From CAZJBS01 sp964544475 (GTDB lineage: Bacteria; CLD3; SB21): DNA of 64,000 nt. Below the pieces are notes generated by a model, which searched no databases, was not told the origin of the DNA, and worked only from the letters and a program-made list of their open reading frames with translations. Position 1 is the stretch's first letter. Every line of letters starts with the position of its first letter. The stretch is from positions 10,745 through 74,744 of the forward strand of contig CAZJBS010000017.1 of the NCBI GenBank assembly GCA_964544475.1, read 5' to 3'. A program made the position numbers and the translations under genes. This document shows positions 1-8,285 of this stretch, in pieces.

Positions 1-126
1 ATTCATCTGAATGGTATGTTTCAATCGACATATGACACTTCTGTCCGTTATTCCGTCAACGGTGGCGCCGGATGGCCGCCGGCTTCTACTAATACACCAG
101 AATAGTGAAAAACCCTGATGGCCGGT

Positions 127-666
127 TTAGAAGAATCGGGCCATACTTTCGCGGAGCAGTTTGAGGGCCTTGCCCATATGACTTTCGACCGTCTTGACAG
201 ATATGGACAATTGTTGGGCAATCTCTTTGTAAGACAGTTCGTCGACGCGACTTAAGACAAAGACCAGACGTGGTCTTTCAGGCAGGTCTTCGACGGCCTT
301 TTGCAACGCGGACTGGAATTCAATTTCCTCCAGTTGTGAATCGGGAGTGTCGGTGTGAAGGAATTCGTCATCGGTCAGAGGGTGGTGGAAGTTTTTCGTT
401 CGATGGTAACGCAGATCATTGAGGGCCAGACGGTAGGCCATCGTGAACAGATATGAACGCAGGGAAGTGTTTTCACGGAGACTCCGGCGATGCGCCCACA
501 CTTTCAAAAAGGTCTCTTGAAGCAGGTCTTCCGCCGTTTGCGCATGGCCGGTCTTGAAATAGAGAAAACGATAAATGGGCTGTTGAAAATGCTCAAAAAA
601 CATGCGAAACGCGGTCTCATCCGAGTCGCGCAGGCGGCGTATCCAGTCGTTGAAATCTTGGCTCAT
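127..666 (-). CDS. ECF-type RNA polymerase sigma-70 factor
   Basis: 179-aa ECF sigma factor that would direct RNA polymerase to a small regulon. Region 2 is at about residues 20-90 (AEDLLQETFLKVW, then RSYLFTMAYRLALNDLR) and region 4 at about 120-175 (LPERPRLVFVLSRVDELSYKEIAQQLSIS, an HTH, followed by VKTVESHMGKAL). The gene starts immediately after the stop of the upstream Sua5-type gene (TAA directly followed by ATG), so the two are probably co-transcribed. No anti-sigma factor is visible, but only 126 bp lie downstream in the window, so its partner may lie outside. The regulon is unknown. Confidence 0.93.
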   Translation of the reverse strand: MSQDFNDWIRRLRDSDETAFRMFFEHFQQPIYRFLYFKTGHAQTAEDLLQETFLKVWAHRRSLRENTSLRSYLFTMAYRLALNDLRYHRTKNFHHPLTDDEFLHTDTPDSQLEEIEFQSALQKAVEDLPERPRLVFVLSRVDELSYKEIAQQLSISVKTVESHMGKALKLLRESMARFF

Positions 667-1695
667 TTAGATGGAGATAATATTAGCCCCCGCCGCCTTT
701 CTCAACCGGTTCATGACGGCGGCTCCGAGACCTTTGGCGTGAATGCCCTCGGCCACGATGAGGGAAACGGATTTTTTGTCTGTTTCCCGAAGAAGACGAA
801 ATAGGTTTCTCGCAATGGACTCCGCCGACGATCCCACAAAAACGCACTCGGCGCCGGGATACCGGCGACGCCGGTTGGTGACCAGCACCGTCACATGCCG
901 TCCGACATTGCGGCGAACCAAAAGACGTATGCGGCGTTCCACGAGTGGTTTTGACCCTTCGACCACGATCAATCGAGCCCTCGGCGCATAATGGCGGTAT
1001 TTCATCCCGGGCGAACGCGGCCTCGCCGCCTTTCCGTGCGACGAACGATCCGTCACCACGACGCCGATGCACCGGCGAATCTGCGCCTCGGAAATCTTTC
1101 CGGGCCTCAATATGACCGGAACGGGAGACGTCAGGTCAAGTACCGTCGATTCGATGCCGATGCGGGTCGGACCGCCGTCGAGGATGGCATGAATTCTCCC
1201 ATCCAGGTCTTCCGCCACATGGCCGGCGGTCGTGGGGCTCGGACGGCCGGACGTATTGGCGGACGGCGCCGCGACCGGACAACCCGCCATCCTGATCAGG
1301 CCGATCGCCACCGGATGATCCGGCATTCGGACGGCGACGGTGTCCAGCCCGGCGGTGGCTTCAGCCGGAATGTTCTTTGATTTCTTCAGTACGAGTGTCA
1401 GGGGACCGGGCCAGAATTTCCGGATCAGTTTTTTCGCGCTGGCCGGAATATCGTCCGTCAAACGGTCCAGATCACGGGGCGCGGCGATGTGCACGATCAG
1501 GGGATTGTCGGAAGGACGGCCTTTGGCGCGAAAAATTTTTCGTATCGCCTGCGCCGACAAAGCATTGGCGCCGAGACCGTAGACGGTCTCCGTTGGAAAC
1601 GCCACCAGGCCGCCGCCACGGATCACACGGGCCGCCTTCGCCAGTTGTTTTTTGTCCGGCCTTCGGGGATCTACAGTCAGTCGCAGCGTTTTCAT
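667..1695 (-). CDS. L-threonylcarbamoyladenylate synthase, Sua5 type
   Basis: 342-aa enzyme making threonylcarbamoyl-AMP from threonine, bicarbonate and ATP for t6A37 of ANN-decoding tRNAs. The YrdC/Sua5 domain occupies about residues 12-200, with the substrate loop GLVAFPTETVYGLGANA, the KGRPSDNPLIVH motif and SANTSGRPSPTTA. The C-terminal Sua5 domain begins after the linker SPGMKYRHYAPRA and runs to the end, so this is the long Sua5 form rather than short TsaC. No strong Shine-Dalgarno precedes the ATG at 1695. It is the first gene of a pair with the ECF sigma factor, which begins on the base after its stop. Confidence 0.95.
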   Translation of the reverse strand: MKTLRLTVDPRRPDKKQLAKAARVIRGGGLVAFPTETVYGLGANALSAQAIRKIFRAKGRPSDNPLIVHIAAPRDLDRLTDDIPASAKKLIRKFWPGPLTLVLKKSKNIPAEATAGLDTVAVRMPDHPVAIGLIRMAGCPVAAPSANTSGRPSPTTAGHVAEDLDGRIHAILDGGPTRIGIESTVLDLTSPVPVILRPGKISEAQIRRCIGVVVTDRSSHGKAARPRSPGMKYRHYAPRARLIVVEGSKPLVERRIRLLVRRNVGRHVTVLVTNRRRRYPGAECVFVGSSAESIARNLFRLLRETDKKSVSLIVAEGIHAKGLGAAVMNRLRKAAGANIISI

Positions 1696-1859
1696 ACGAC
1701 AATGGTCATACTCCGGGATCGATGACGCCGACGTCCATGCGGAAAATGTCCATCGGGCTTTGGATGTTTCGGCGAAGTGCGCTTTGTTTTTGTAGTCCTT
1801 CTTTTGGCGACCGGCCAGGGGAAAAGTCGGGCTCGTCTGTCAACTCATTCTTCCCGCCA
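1696..1859. other. Intergenic stretch with no recognised feature
   Basis: Together with repeat copy 1 (1860-2034) this makes a gene-free region of about 345 bp between the Sua5-type gene and the barrel gene ending at 2041. I see no convincing coding frame, RNA gene or terminator here. It should contain the promoter of the Sua5-sigma pair on the minus strand. Confidence 0.5.
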
Positions 1860-2034
1860 GGAATGATCCTCACACGGTCCGCACAATCACCAGCGTCATG
1901 TCGTCATGCTGTTCGGCCGAACCGCCGAAGGCTTTGACCTCCTGCACCAGCCGGCCCAACAATGCGTCCGACGACAGCGCGGAATGGCCGCTGATCAGCT
2001 GATACAGCCGCTCTTCACAGAATTCCTCCTGCTG
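1860..2034. repeat. Direct repeat copy 1: detached 3' end of the PP2C phosphatase gene
   Basis: 175 bp that match 2756-2930 at 173 positions; the differences I see are at 2019 (a versus c) and 2026 (c versus t). On the minus strand it encodes the last ~55 residues and stop of the phosphatase starting at 5261, including the HDDMTLVIVRTV end. Here the fragment has no upstream catalytic region, so it is a partial gene remnant. It lies downstream of the barrel gene 2041-2595, which therefore sits between two copies of the phosphatase 3' end. Confidence 0.95.
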
Positions 2035-2040
2035 GGATAT

Positions 2041-2595
2041 TCACCATGCGTATCCAAACTTGAAAAGATCAATATCGAGATTAAATGTCGGATGACTGGT
2101 CTCCGTATCCTCGAATTCGTAATCGATCTCGGTTTTCTTGCCCCAGAAGCGGCCGGCGCGCAAAGCGCAACCCCAGAAAAAACCCGACTGGGTCAACATA
2201 CGGTATCCAAAACCGAACATGAGAGAGTGGCCACTCTGCGTAGTCTTCAAATCCTCATCGAGTTGCCTCAAGTAGTCGTATTGCCAACCAGCCTCGGCAA
2301 AGAAGCCCTTCTGCCGTTGATTGAAGAAATAACGATAGTGGATGCCCACTTCTTCAAAACTCACTTTCACATCCTTGCCGAACTTCGCATTGTTGGAAAA
2401 GATAACCGGTATGTTAATTTCGGCACGTCGATCTATATTCCACACGTTGAATTCGAGCGATGCGATGGAGAATAGGGCAAACACGGGATTTATGGCCACT
2501 CCAAATTTCTTGCCGTTGCCTGGCTGGTCTTGAGAAAGAATGGGAGAGGTCGCAAAGAGGGCTAGAATCAACAAAGCGGATACTGTGGTTTTCAT
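2041..2595 (-). CDS. Predicted secreted outer-membrane barrel protein, unknown function
   Basis: 184 aa. The start at 2595 is preferred over the longer frame because AGGAG lies 7 bases upstream and the protein then begins with a signal peptide (MKTTVSALLILALFATSPILS, cleavage near SQ). The mature part has alternating hydrophobic and aromatic strands typical of small outer-membrane barrels, such as VSFEEVGIHYRYFFN, KGFFAEAGWQYDYL and HSLMFGFGYRML. I do not recognise the family. GC in the line counted is about 43%, below the neighbours. The gene lies between two copies of the phosphatase 3' end, so it looks inserted at that locus. Confidence 0.75.
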   Translation of the reverse strand: MKTTVSALLILALFATSPILSQDQPGNGKKFGVAINPVFALFSIASLEFNVWNIDRRAEINIPVIFSNNAKFGKDVKVSFEEVGIHYRYFFNQRQKGFFAEAGWQYDYLRQLDEDLKTTQSGHSLMFGFGYRMLTQSGFFWGCALRAGRFWGKKTEIDYEFEDTETSHPTFNLDIDLFKFGYAW

Positions 2596-2755
2596 TGGAG
2601 TCTCCTGAAGAGGTTGGACTGCATTTTTATGAAAAATATCATCACGCCAGCGAAAAAATCCTGAACTTTTGCGGGCCTCATCCATATTTGCTGTCTTCTT
2701 AAACAAAAGGAGTAAATCACACTTGTTTTGCTGGCCACATCCATTTTCTTTCCGG

Positions 2756-2930
2756 GGAATGATCCTCACACGGTCCGCACAATCACCAGCGTCATGTCGT
2801 CATGCTGTTCGGCCGAACCGCCGAAGGCTTTGACCTCCTGCACCAGCCGGCCCAACAATGCGTCCGACGACAGCGCGGAATGGCCGCTGATCAGCTGATA
2901 CAGCCGCTCTTCACCGAATTCTTCCTGCTG
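2756..2930. repeat. Direct repeat copy 2: in-place 3' end of the PP2C phosphatase gene
   Basis: The partner of 1860-2034, offset by 896 bp. This copy is continuous with the full phosphatase reading frame and encodes its C-terminus plus 10 bp beyond the stop. Identity begins at 2756 and breaks down after 2930, so both edges are sharp. Confidence 0.95.
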
Positions 2931-5261
2931 ATGATTCATGGCCTCCGTCACGCCGTCGGTATAAAAAACAAAACGGCTTCCGGGTTCGAGTGGTTTCACT
3001 TCCTCTTCCAGGTTCTGCGCGAAAACGTCGTTGGGAGCCAGGCCGACGCCGATCCCGCGGCATTGGATGAGATTCAGGCGGCCGTTGCTGACCGCGACGA
3101 GCGGGTTGTGGCCGGCCCGGCAGATATGAATGGTCCGCCGCTCCCGGTCAAACAATGCCAGAATCAGCGTGACAAACGACTGGCGGTCCATGCTGTGGTA
3201 CATCTGCCGGTTGACTTCGAGCAGGATTTCCTTCGGCGTAGACATCGTCCGGCAGGCCATTTGAATCATGCCCTGGATTCGCGCCATGTACAAAGCCGCC
3301 GATGCGCCCTTGCCGGACACATCCCCGATCGTGATGAGCAGACGCGTCGACGACAACGGAATGTAATCGAAATAGTCGCCGCCGACGGACAAGGCCGGAA
3401 TGGACGTGCCCGCGATATCGAGACCCTCGAAGGCCGGACTCTCCCGCGGCAGAAGGTATTGCTGAATCCGACGCGCGACATTCAATTCGTTTTCGAGCCG
3501 CGCTTTTTCGAGTTCCTCCCGGTGCAGCCGGGCATTCTCGATGGCCACGGCGGTCTGGTTGGCCACGGTCATCAGGAGATCGATGTCATCCTGCGAATAC
3601 GGCCGCTCGGAAAGTTTGGGCCCGAGCCAGATGATCCCGAGCAGGTGATCCTTGCGGAACATCGGAATGGCAAACGCCACGCGGCATTGGCGGATGATGG
3701 ATTTTTCGGCCTCCGGAATGGGCAATTCCTGCAGCGTGACGTCGTACAACGCCTGCGGCGCTTTCTGCCGCCGCAACCAATCGACCAGACCCCCGGGTCG
3801 CCACGGCAAATCGCACTGGCCTTCCGTCAGACCGCGATGCACATAATTCACGGGCTCCTCCGAACCCTCCCGATACAGACACACCGCGATGGACTTCACA
3901 TGCATCGTCTCGGTCAGCGTAAAATTGATCTTCTGCAGAATCTCGTCCAGCTTGATGAGCGAAGGCAATTCCTGCGAAAACGCGAGCAGCGCCCGTTGAT
4001 AGTCGTAGCGCTCACGGAAGAAACGCCGGTCAACGACATTTTGGATGCGGTCCTTGATCGGCGCGAACAGCAGCGCCATCACCGCCAGGATACCGAAATT
4101 CAGGGCCTGACTCTGCGGCATGGTCTCAAACCAGTTCTGCACGGCAAAACTGATGACCAACAGCAATCCCAGGTAGAGCACGGCAATGTTGGCGGTGGCG
4201 ACGGTATACACGATGCTGCGTTTGACGATAAGTTCGATATCCATCAGCCGGTACCGGATGATGGAATACCCGAACGACAACGGTATCAACACGACCACCA
4301 TGGTCGGCAACAGCAATTCAGGATGGTTGATGAAAGCCGCGGGAACAAACGTGAGGATCAGGGCGAGATAGACAAATCCCATCAGGCCGGTGGCCGTGCC
4401 CACCAGAATGCTCTTCAGAGGTTTTCGCCGGGCCGGATCCTTGAGACTGAAATAGCTGTTGCAGAAGACCCCGAATCCGATACCCATCATGGTAAAAAAT
4501 GTCGGAACCGTGAAGTTGCCAAACCCGTCGATCAGAGCATTGGCGGCGACAAAACCCGCGCCGAGAACATACAGCAAAGGAATCAACCAACGGCGGACCG
4601 CCGGCGTGGATTTGGCATACGGGAATTGCACAAAAAAATGAACAAACCATGGCGGAAACAGGACCAGGCCGATCAGGCTATTGACCAGCCAAAACACGGT
4701 GAACTGGATGCCGCCGAAACCAACAAACACCTGGCCCGTGATCACAAACACCATGGCGGCCACCATCGCCATTCCGAAAAACAAACGCGGCACCCGGTCG
4801 CCGGGACGACTCACACCCACGACCAAACCAATCAGCAAGAATCCAAATCCGAGAATCGAAAACGCCAGGTACACCGGACTCCGGGATTTGATGACATGGA
4901 GGGGAAACTGGAGTAATTCGCCGCGGCGTTCCACCGTGTAGACGACCGTATCCTCCGGGCGGGCTTTGTTGATAATGGCCTGGGCTTCCACCGGCGTTTT
5001 GACAACGATACCATTCACGGCGATCAGGAAGTCGCCGTCCCGGATGCCGGCGCGGTCCACCACGCCGCCTTCGAGGAGTTCACGAATGACGATCACATCG
5101 CGGTTGCCGTGCCGCTCCTGTTGCCAGACGCATTGATCATTGGAAATCACTTTGACGACGAATCCGTCGACAAAGAAATACAGGCACGTCAGAAAGACGT
5201 AGGCTGTGATCGCCAGGAAAATCCCGCGCCAGGCCCGGGCCGGAAGTTTACGCTTCATCAT
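2766..5261 (-). CDS. Membrane SpoIIE/RsbU-type PP2C phosphatase with PDZ and GAF domains
   Basis: 831-aa signalling phosphatase, presumably dephosphorylating an anti-sigma-antagonist-like protein. Order: TM helix at about 13-33; a PDZ domain at about 50-120 (ELLEGGVVDRAGIRDGDFL) predicted outside the membrane; eight or so TM helices to about residue 400; a GAF domain at about 430-580; and a PP2C/SpoIIE domain at about 610-831. Metal-binding aspartates are visible in GGDYFDY, GDVSGKG, FYTDGVTEA and HDDMTLV. The start overlaps the end of the aldo-keto reductase gene by 14 bp, implying coupled translation. No STAS or HPK partner is nearby. Its last 55 codons are duplicated downstream at 1860-2034. 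Confidence 0.93.
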   Translation of the reverse strand: MMKRKLPARAWRGIFLAITAYVFLTCLYFFVDGFVVKVISNDQCVWQQERHGNRDVIVIRELLEGGVVDRAGIRDGDFLIAVNGIVVKTPVEAQAIINKARPEDTVVYTVERRGELLQFPLHVIKSRSPVYLAFSILGFGFLLIGLVVGVSRPGDRVPRLFFGMAMVAAMVFVITGQVFVGFGGIQFTVFWLVNSLIGLVLFPPWFVHFFVQFPYAKSTPAVRRWLIPLLYVLGAGFVAANALIDGFGNFTVPTFFTMMGIGFGVFCNSYFSLKDPARRKPLKSILVGTATGLMGFVYLALILTFVPAAFINHPELLLPTMVVVLIPLSFGYSIIRYRLMDIELIVKRSIVYTVATANIAVLYLGLLLVISFAVQNWFETMPQSQALNFGILAVMALLFAPIKDRIQNVVDRRFFRERYDYQRALLAFSQELPSLIKLDEILQKINFTLTETMHVKSIAVCLYREGSEEPVNYVHRGLTEGQCDLPWRPGGLVDWLRRQKAPQALYDVTLQELPIPEAEKSIIRQCRVAFAIPMFRKDHLLGIIWLGPKLSERPYSQDDIDLLMTVANQTAVAIENARLHREELEKARLENELNVARRIQQYLLPRESPAFEGLDIAGTSIPALSVGGDYFDYIPLSSTRLLITIGDVSGKGASAALYMARIQGMIQMACRTMSTPKEILLEVNRQMYHSMDRQSFVTLILALFDRERRTIHICRAGHNPLVAVSNGRLNLIQCRGIGVGLAPNDVFAQNLEEEVKPLEPGSRFVFYTDGVTEAMNHQQEEFGEERLYQLISGHSALSSDALLGRLVQEVKAFGGSAEQHDDMTLVIVRTV

Positions 5262-6669
5262 CGGATTTCTCCATCTCGGTCACGCGCTCCTGAAACCGCC
5301 GCAGGACGCCGGACGCATCCACATCCGGCAACGCCGGCGCCCCCATCGCATCATCCACGTACGCGGGCGTCCGCATGCCGTTGAGAACGGACGAGACACC
5401 ATCCAACCGCATCATGATGGACAGCGCGATCCGGCTCAACGATGCCGTCGAGACGGGATAACCGCTGTCATAAAGCCACTGACGCACGCGGTCGGACGTG
5501 GATTGCGAGGAGGCGGAAACGAAACGCTCGACGTACTCCAGCGCCTGATTGATCTTGAGAACGAAATCGTTGCGCCAGGCGTCCCACTGCGGATTGTTCT
5601 CCAACTTCTCGTGCGTATGCCGGAGCCAGACGGTGAGCGGAGGCACAATGAACCGTTCCATGACGCCGTCCCAATGATCCCTCGACGGCAGTTCCATCGC
5701 AATTTTTTTCAGATAAGCCGCCAGCCCTTCCTTTTCCTCGCCAAACAAATACAGATCGAACAACGATTGGAATGACGATTCCGATGCCTGCAGCGGACGC
5801 AACAGTTCATCGAGTTCGGCTTCCCCGGGACGGCTCTTGCCGTGCGGCACGAAATCGGCAAGCCGGATCAAACGATTCCGGAAAAACGCGTTGAGCGGAC
5901 GGTTGATCAGCACGCCGATCTTTTCGTCCCGGCAAAAATCCAAAACCGTTTTTCCGCCGTTGGTCTCGAAGATGGCCCCGCCAGGTTCGTACAGATTCAT
6001 CGGCAATTGGATGACGCGAAAGTGGTGATCGGACGAGAGGCGACGGGCGATGTCAAGGCACTCGGCTACGCTCACGCGCGCACGGTCTTTTTCATGGAAT
6101 CCAAAATTGTTGGAACTGATGCCGTAATACCGTATGCGGCCCGCCGCCACCTGCGATTCCAGGTATTCGAACGCATGTTTGATGCGGCGGTAGAATTCAT
6201 GCAACGCCGCCTCGGTGATCGGGGACGAATGCGCCAGGTGGTTCAGGTAGTATTCCGGATTGTGGAGCAGATACACATCGCCATACGTTTGACCCAGCCG
6301 ATGCAGGGAACGCTCCACCTGCGTTTCGAGAAAACTGGGATGCAGGCAATGCCAGAGCGCATTGGAGTAACGGACGGTTTCCGGGAACTCGCGCTCGTGG
6401 GCCAGTTCCATATTCTGGCCCTGGATGTAGCCGCCTTTGGTGACCAGAACCACTTTGTCGCGTTGATAGTCGCGTATGACACGCCCGATCAGGAGTTCGG
6501 AAAGGCCATCGCCGTAATTGGCGCTCGTGTCGACCAGGTTGCCGCCGAGGTCAAGGTACGTCCGCAAGGCCGTTTCGTGCTGGAAATTACCTTCGTTGAC
6601 ACGGTAACTTCCAAAGCCCATGACATGGACGTCATAACCCGTCGAACCCAGTGCGCGAAAAGGCGTCAT
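5248..6669 (-). CDS. Aldo/keto reductase family protein with long C-terminal extension
   Basis: 473 aa. The ATG at 6669 is preferred to the upstream one because GAGGA lies about 8 bases before it and the protein then begins MTPFRALGSTG as usual for the family. The NAD(P)H-dependent reductase barrel covers about residues 1-330, with the expected tetrad elements: DTSANYGDG (Asp, Tyr), LVTKGG (Lys) and VYLLHNPEYY (His). A helical tail of over 100 residues, longer than in typical 320-340-aa members, carries a second family-like stretch at the end (ALSIMMRLDGVSSVLNGMR). The substrate cannot be deduced. It overlaps the phosphatase start by 14 bp. Confidence 0.9.
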   Translation of the reverse strand: MTPFRALGSTGYDVHVMGFGSYRVNEGNFQHETALRTYLDLGGNLVDTSANYGDGLSELLIGRVIRDYQRDKVVLVTKGGYIQGQNMELAHEREFPETVRYSNALWHCLHPSFLETQVERSLHRLGQTYGDVYLLHNPEYYLNHLAHSSPITEAALHEFYRRIKHAFEYLESQVAAGRIRYYGISSNNFGFHEKDRARVSVAECLDIARRLSSDHHFRVIQLPMNLYEPGGAIFETNGGKTVLDFCRDEKIGVLINRPLNAFFRNRLIRLADFVPHGKSRPGEAELDELLRPLQASESSFQSLFDLYLFGEEKEGLAAYLKKIAMELPSRDHWDGVMERFIVPPLTVWLRHTHEKLENNPQWDAWRNDFVLKINQALEYVERFVSASSQSTSDRVRQWLYDSGYPVSTASLSRIALSIMMRLDGVSSVLNGMRTPAYVDDAMGAPALPDVDASGVLRRFQERVTEMEKSDDEA

Positions 6670-6761
6670 AAGAAATCCTCGGAAAACTCCGGGCAGTTTA
6701 AGGATTTTCCATAACAAAGTAAACCGATCAGATGGAAAAGTGCCGGAACCGCGAGCGTGAT

Positions 6762-7268
6762 TCAGCGACGGCCGTAAAACAACTGCACCAGTCCGGAAGA
6801 ATATGACACGGTGTTGGTCAGCTTCAATGGGATGACGCGGGACAGATTTTGGAAGAGGGGTTTGCCAGAGCCCAACAGGAGCGGATGAACGGCGAGCTGG
6901 AGTTCGTCCACGAGATCCAGATTCATGAAAGTCGTGATCAGGATGGCGCCGCCAAAGAGCCAGATGTCTTTGCCGGGCAAATGCCGGATCCGATTCACTT
7001 CAGATTCAAGGTTATCCCTCACGATGGTGCCGTTTGGCAAGGCCGATGTCATGGTGGTCGAGAATATGTACCACGGCATGGCGCCGAACGGTCCGGGATC
7101 CTTTGCCAACAGGTCATAACTTTTCCGGCCCAGAAATATCGTATCGACGCGTCTGAGGAATTCCGACATGCCGTAGTCCTGGTCGGTCAGACACCAGCTG
7201 TAGTCGCCATGGGGGCCTTCGATGAATCCGTCCAGACTGACGGCGAGATTGAGAATGATCCGGCGCAT
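6762..7268 (-). CDS. Dihydrofolate reductase-like protein (RibD C-terminal domain family)
   Basis: 168 aa. It has the RibD-C/YyaP-type DHFR fold: MRRIILNLAVSLDGFIEGP at the start, TIFLGRKSYDLLAKDP, and the nucleotide-binding KDIWLFGGAILITTFM. The end (VDELQLAVHPLLLGSGKPLF) is also diagnostic. Members reduce unknown pterin- or flavin-like substrates with NADPH, so a true DHFR role is not implied. It is a single gene between the aldo-keto reductase and a hairpin at 7326-7350. Confidence 0.88.
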   Translation of the reverse strand: MRRIILNLAVSLDGFIEGPHGDYSWCLTDQDYGMSEFLRRVDTIFLGRKSYDLLAKDPGPFGAMPWYIFSTTMTSALPNGTIVRDNLESEVNRIRHLPGKDIWLFGGAILITTFMNLDLVDELQLAVHPLLLGSGKPLFQNLSRVIPLKLTNTVSYSSGLVQLFYGRR

Positions 7269-7325
7269 GCGGGTTTCCTTTTTTGAAGAAACTTGGAAAG
7301 TATCCGGTAAGAATCAAATAGAAAT

Positions 7326-7350
7326 CCCCGGAATCAGGGGAATTCCGGGG
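7326..7350 (-). terminator. Hairpin, possible weak terminator of the GIN-domain lipoprotein gene
   Basis: Nine-bp perfect arms CCCCGGAAT / ATTCCGGGG with a 7-nt loop, 33 bp past the stop at 7383. On the minus strand it is followed by ATTTCTATTTG, only a modest T-rich tract, so termination is likely but not certain. Confidence 0.5.
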
Positions 7351-7382
7351 ACCGAGGCATGACCGGTGGCCTCAGGAAAAGA

Positions 7383-8093
7383 CTACAATTTGCGAATCGT
7401 ACCCGACCCGCTGACCTGCGTATTCAGTTTGTCCGGATTGCCGGTGTAGGAGACTTTGCCGCTGCCGGAAATGCTGATGTCCAGCGACGATTTGACATTG
7501 ACTTTGCTGGCGCCCGAACCTGAAATCGAAATATCGTACCGATCGGCGGTCATTTCCAGCGCCGACACCGTGCCCGATCCGCTGATACCGACATCATGGC
7601 TCTCCGTGGTGCCCGTCAGACGCACATCGCCCGATCCGGCAATGGACGTCTTGATGGACCGGGCCTTGACATCCATCATGATACGGCCGGAGCCGCTGAT
7701 TTTCAGGGTCAGGCGATCGCTGACGATCGGCGTTTCGCCCGTCACGTCGCCGGCTCCCGCCACGTGGAACATCTCGATCGTGGGCATGGTCACATACACA
7801 TGGATATCCGAGTCATAGCGGAAATAGTCTTCGTCAATCTCCACATACAGCACGCCATTTCGGACGCGGGTCTTCAGCGCTCTCAGCACATCGTCATCGG
7901 CCACAATGCGCAGTTTCTGGTCGGAACCCTGGGACACGAAAAGGTTTTCGCTTCCGCTGATGACGACGCTATGAAAGGCCTCGACCTTTCGCTCCTCCTC
8001 CCGTGTCTCCCCCGCCGCCGTCTTGACGCTGCATCCAAACGTCACCAGCGCCAGAACGCCGATCATCATCAACCTTGGTATTCTTCTCTGCAT
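7383..8093 (-). CDS. Lipoprotein with GIN (DUF2807) head domain
   Basis: 236 aa. A signal peptide ends in the lipobox VTFGC, so it should be lipid-anchored. The rest is the DUF2807 putative auto-transporter head GIN domain: a right-handed beta fold with repeated turns of the form ISGSG, AGAGDV, ISGSGR, IAGSGDV, ISGSGT, ISGSGAS, ISGSGK and VSGSGT spaced about 18-22 residues apart. Common in FCB-group bacteria; function unknown, probably envelope-associated. It is divergent from the RarD-type gene, and the 190-bp gap between them must contain both promoters. Confidence 0.93.
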   Translation of the reverse strand: MQRRIPRLMMIGVLALVTFGCSVKTAAGETREEERKVEAFHSVVISGSENLFVSQGSDQKLRIVADDDVLRALKTRVRNGVLYVEIDEDYFRYDSDIHVYVTMPTIEMFHVAGAGDVTGETPIVSDRLTLKISGSGRIMMDVKARSIKTSIAGSGDVRLTGTTESHDVGISGSGTVSALEMTADRYDISISGSGASKVNVKSSLDISISGSGKVSYTGNPDKLNTQVSGSGTIRKL

Positions 8094-8221
8094 AGAACCT
8101 CCGTGATGTTATAGTCCTTATACTAAAGAGAATCCAACATGTTTCGCGGGCATCGCATTCATAATGGCCGACCCGATTATTGCCAAAATTGGCCCTTTAC
8201 ATGTGATCAGCAAATGGCTAT

Positions 8222-8284
8222 ATTGGCCTATAAAATTAGTCCAATACATGGATTGGACTACTCAGCATTACAAATATTGGTCTA
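8222..8284. promoter_or_regulatory. Cluster of ATTGGNCTA boxes, candidate operator
   Basis: Four 9-bp boxes precede the RarD-type gene: ATTGGCCTA at 8222, TAGTCCAAT (inverted) at 8237, ATTGGACTA at 8252 and ATTGGTCTA at 8276. The first three start exactly 15 bp apart. Boxes 2 and 3 form a perfect 9-bp inverted repeat with a 6-bp spacer, and the last ends 1 bp before the ATG at 8286. A weaker copy, ATTGGCCCT, is at 8188. The arrangement suggests cooperative binding of a dimeric regulator that would block the start of 8286-9206; the regulator is not identifiable. Confidence 0.55.
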
Positions 8285-8285
8285 T

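Noticed and set aside
1860..2930. The 175-bp repeats as insertion-sequence ends or att sites
   Set aside because: They are direct copies of a coding 3' end, with no inverted ends and no integrase or transposase nearby; kept as a finding without that claim.
2802..4916. A 704-codon plus-strand reading frame opposite the phosphatase
   Set aside because: Antisense shadow of a well-supported SpoIIE-type gene; its translation is rich in His, Gln, Arg and has no domain pattern.
8139..8285. A 49-residue N-terminal extension of the RarD-type transporter
   Set aside because: It covers the ATTGGNCTA boxes and promoter-like DNA and does not resemble the family; the start at 8286 fits better.
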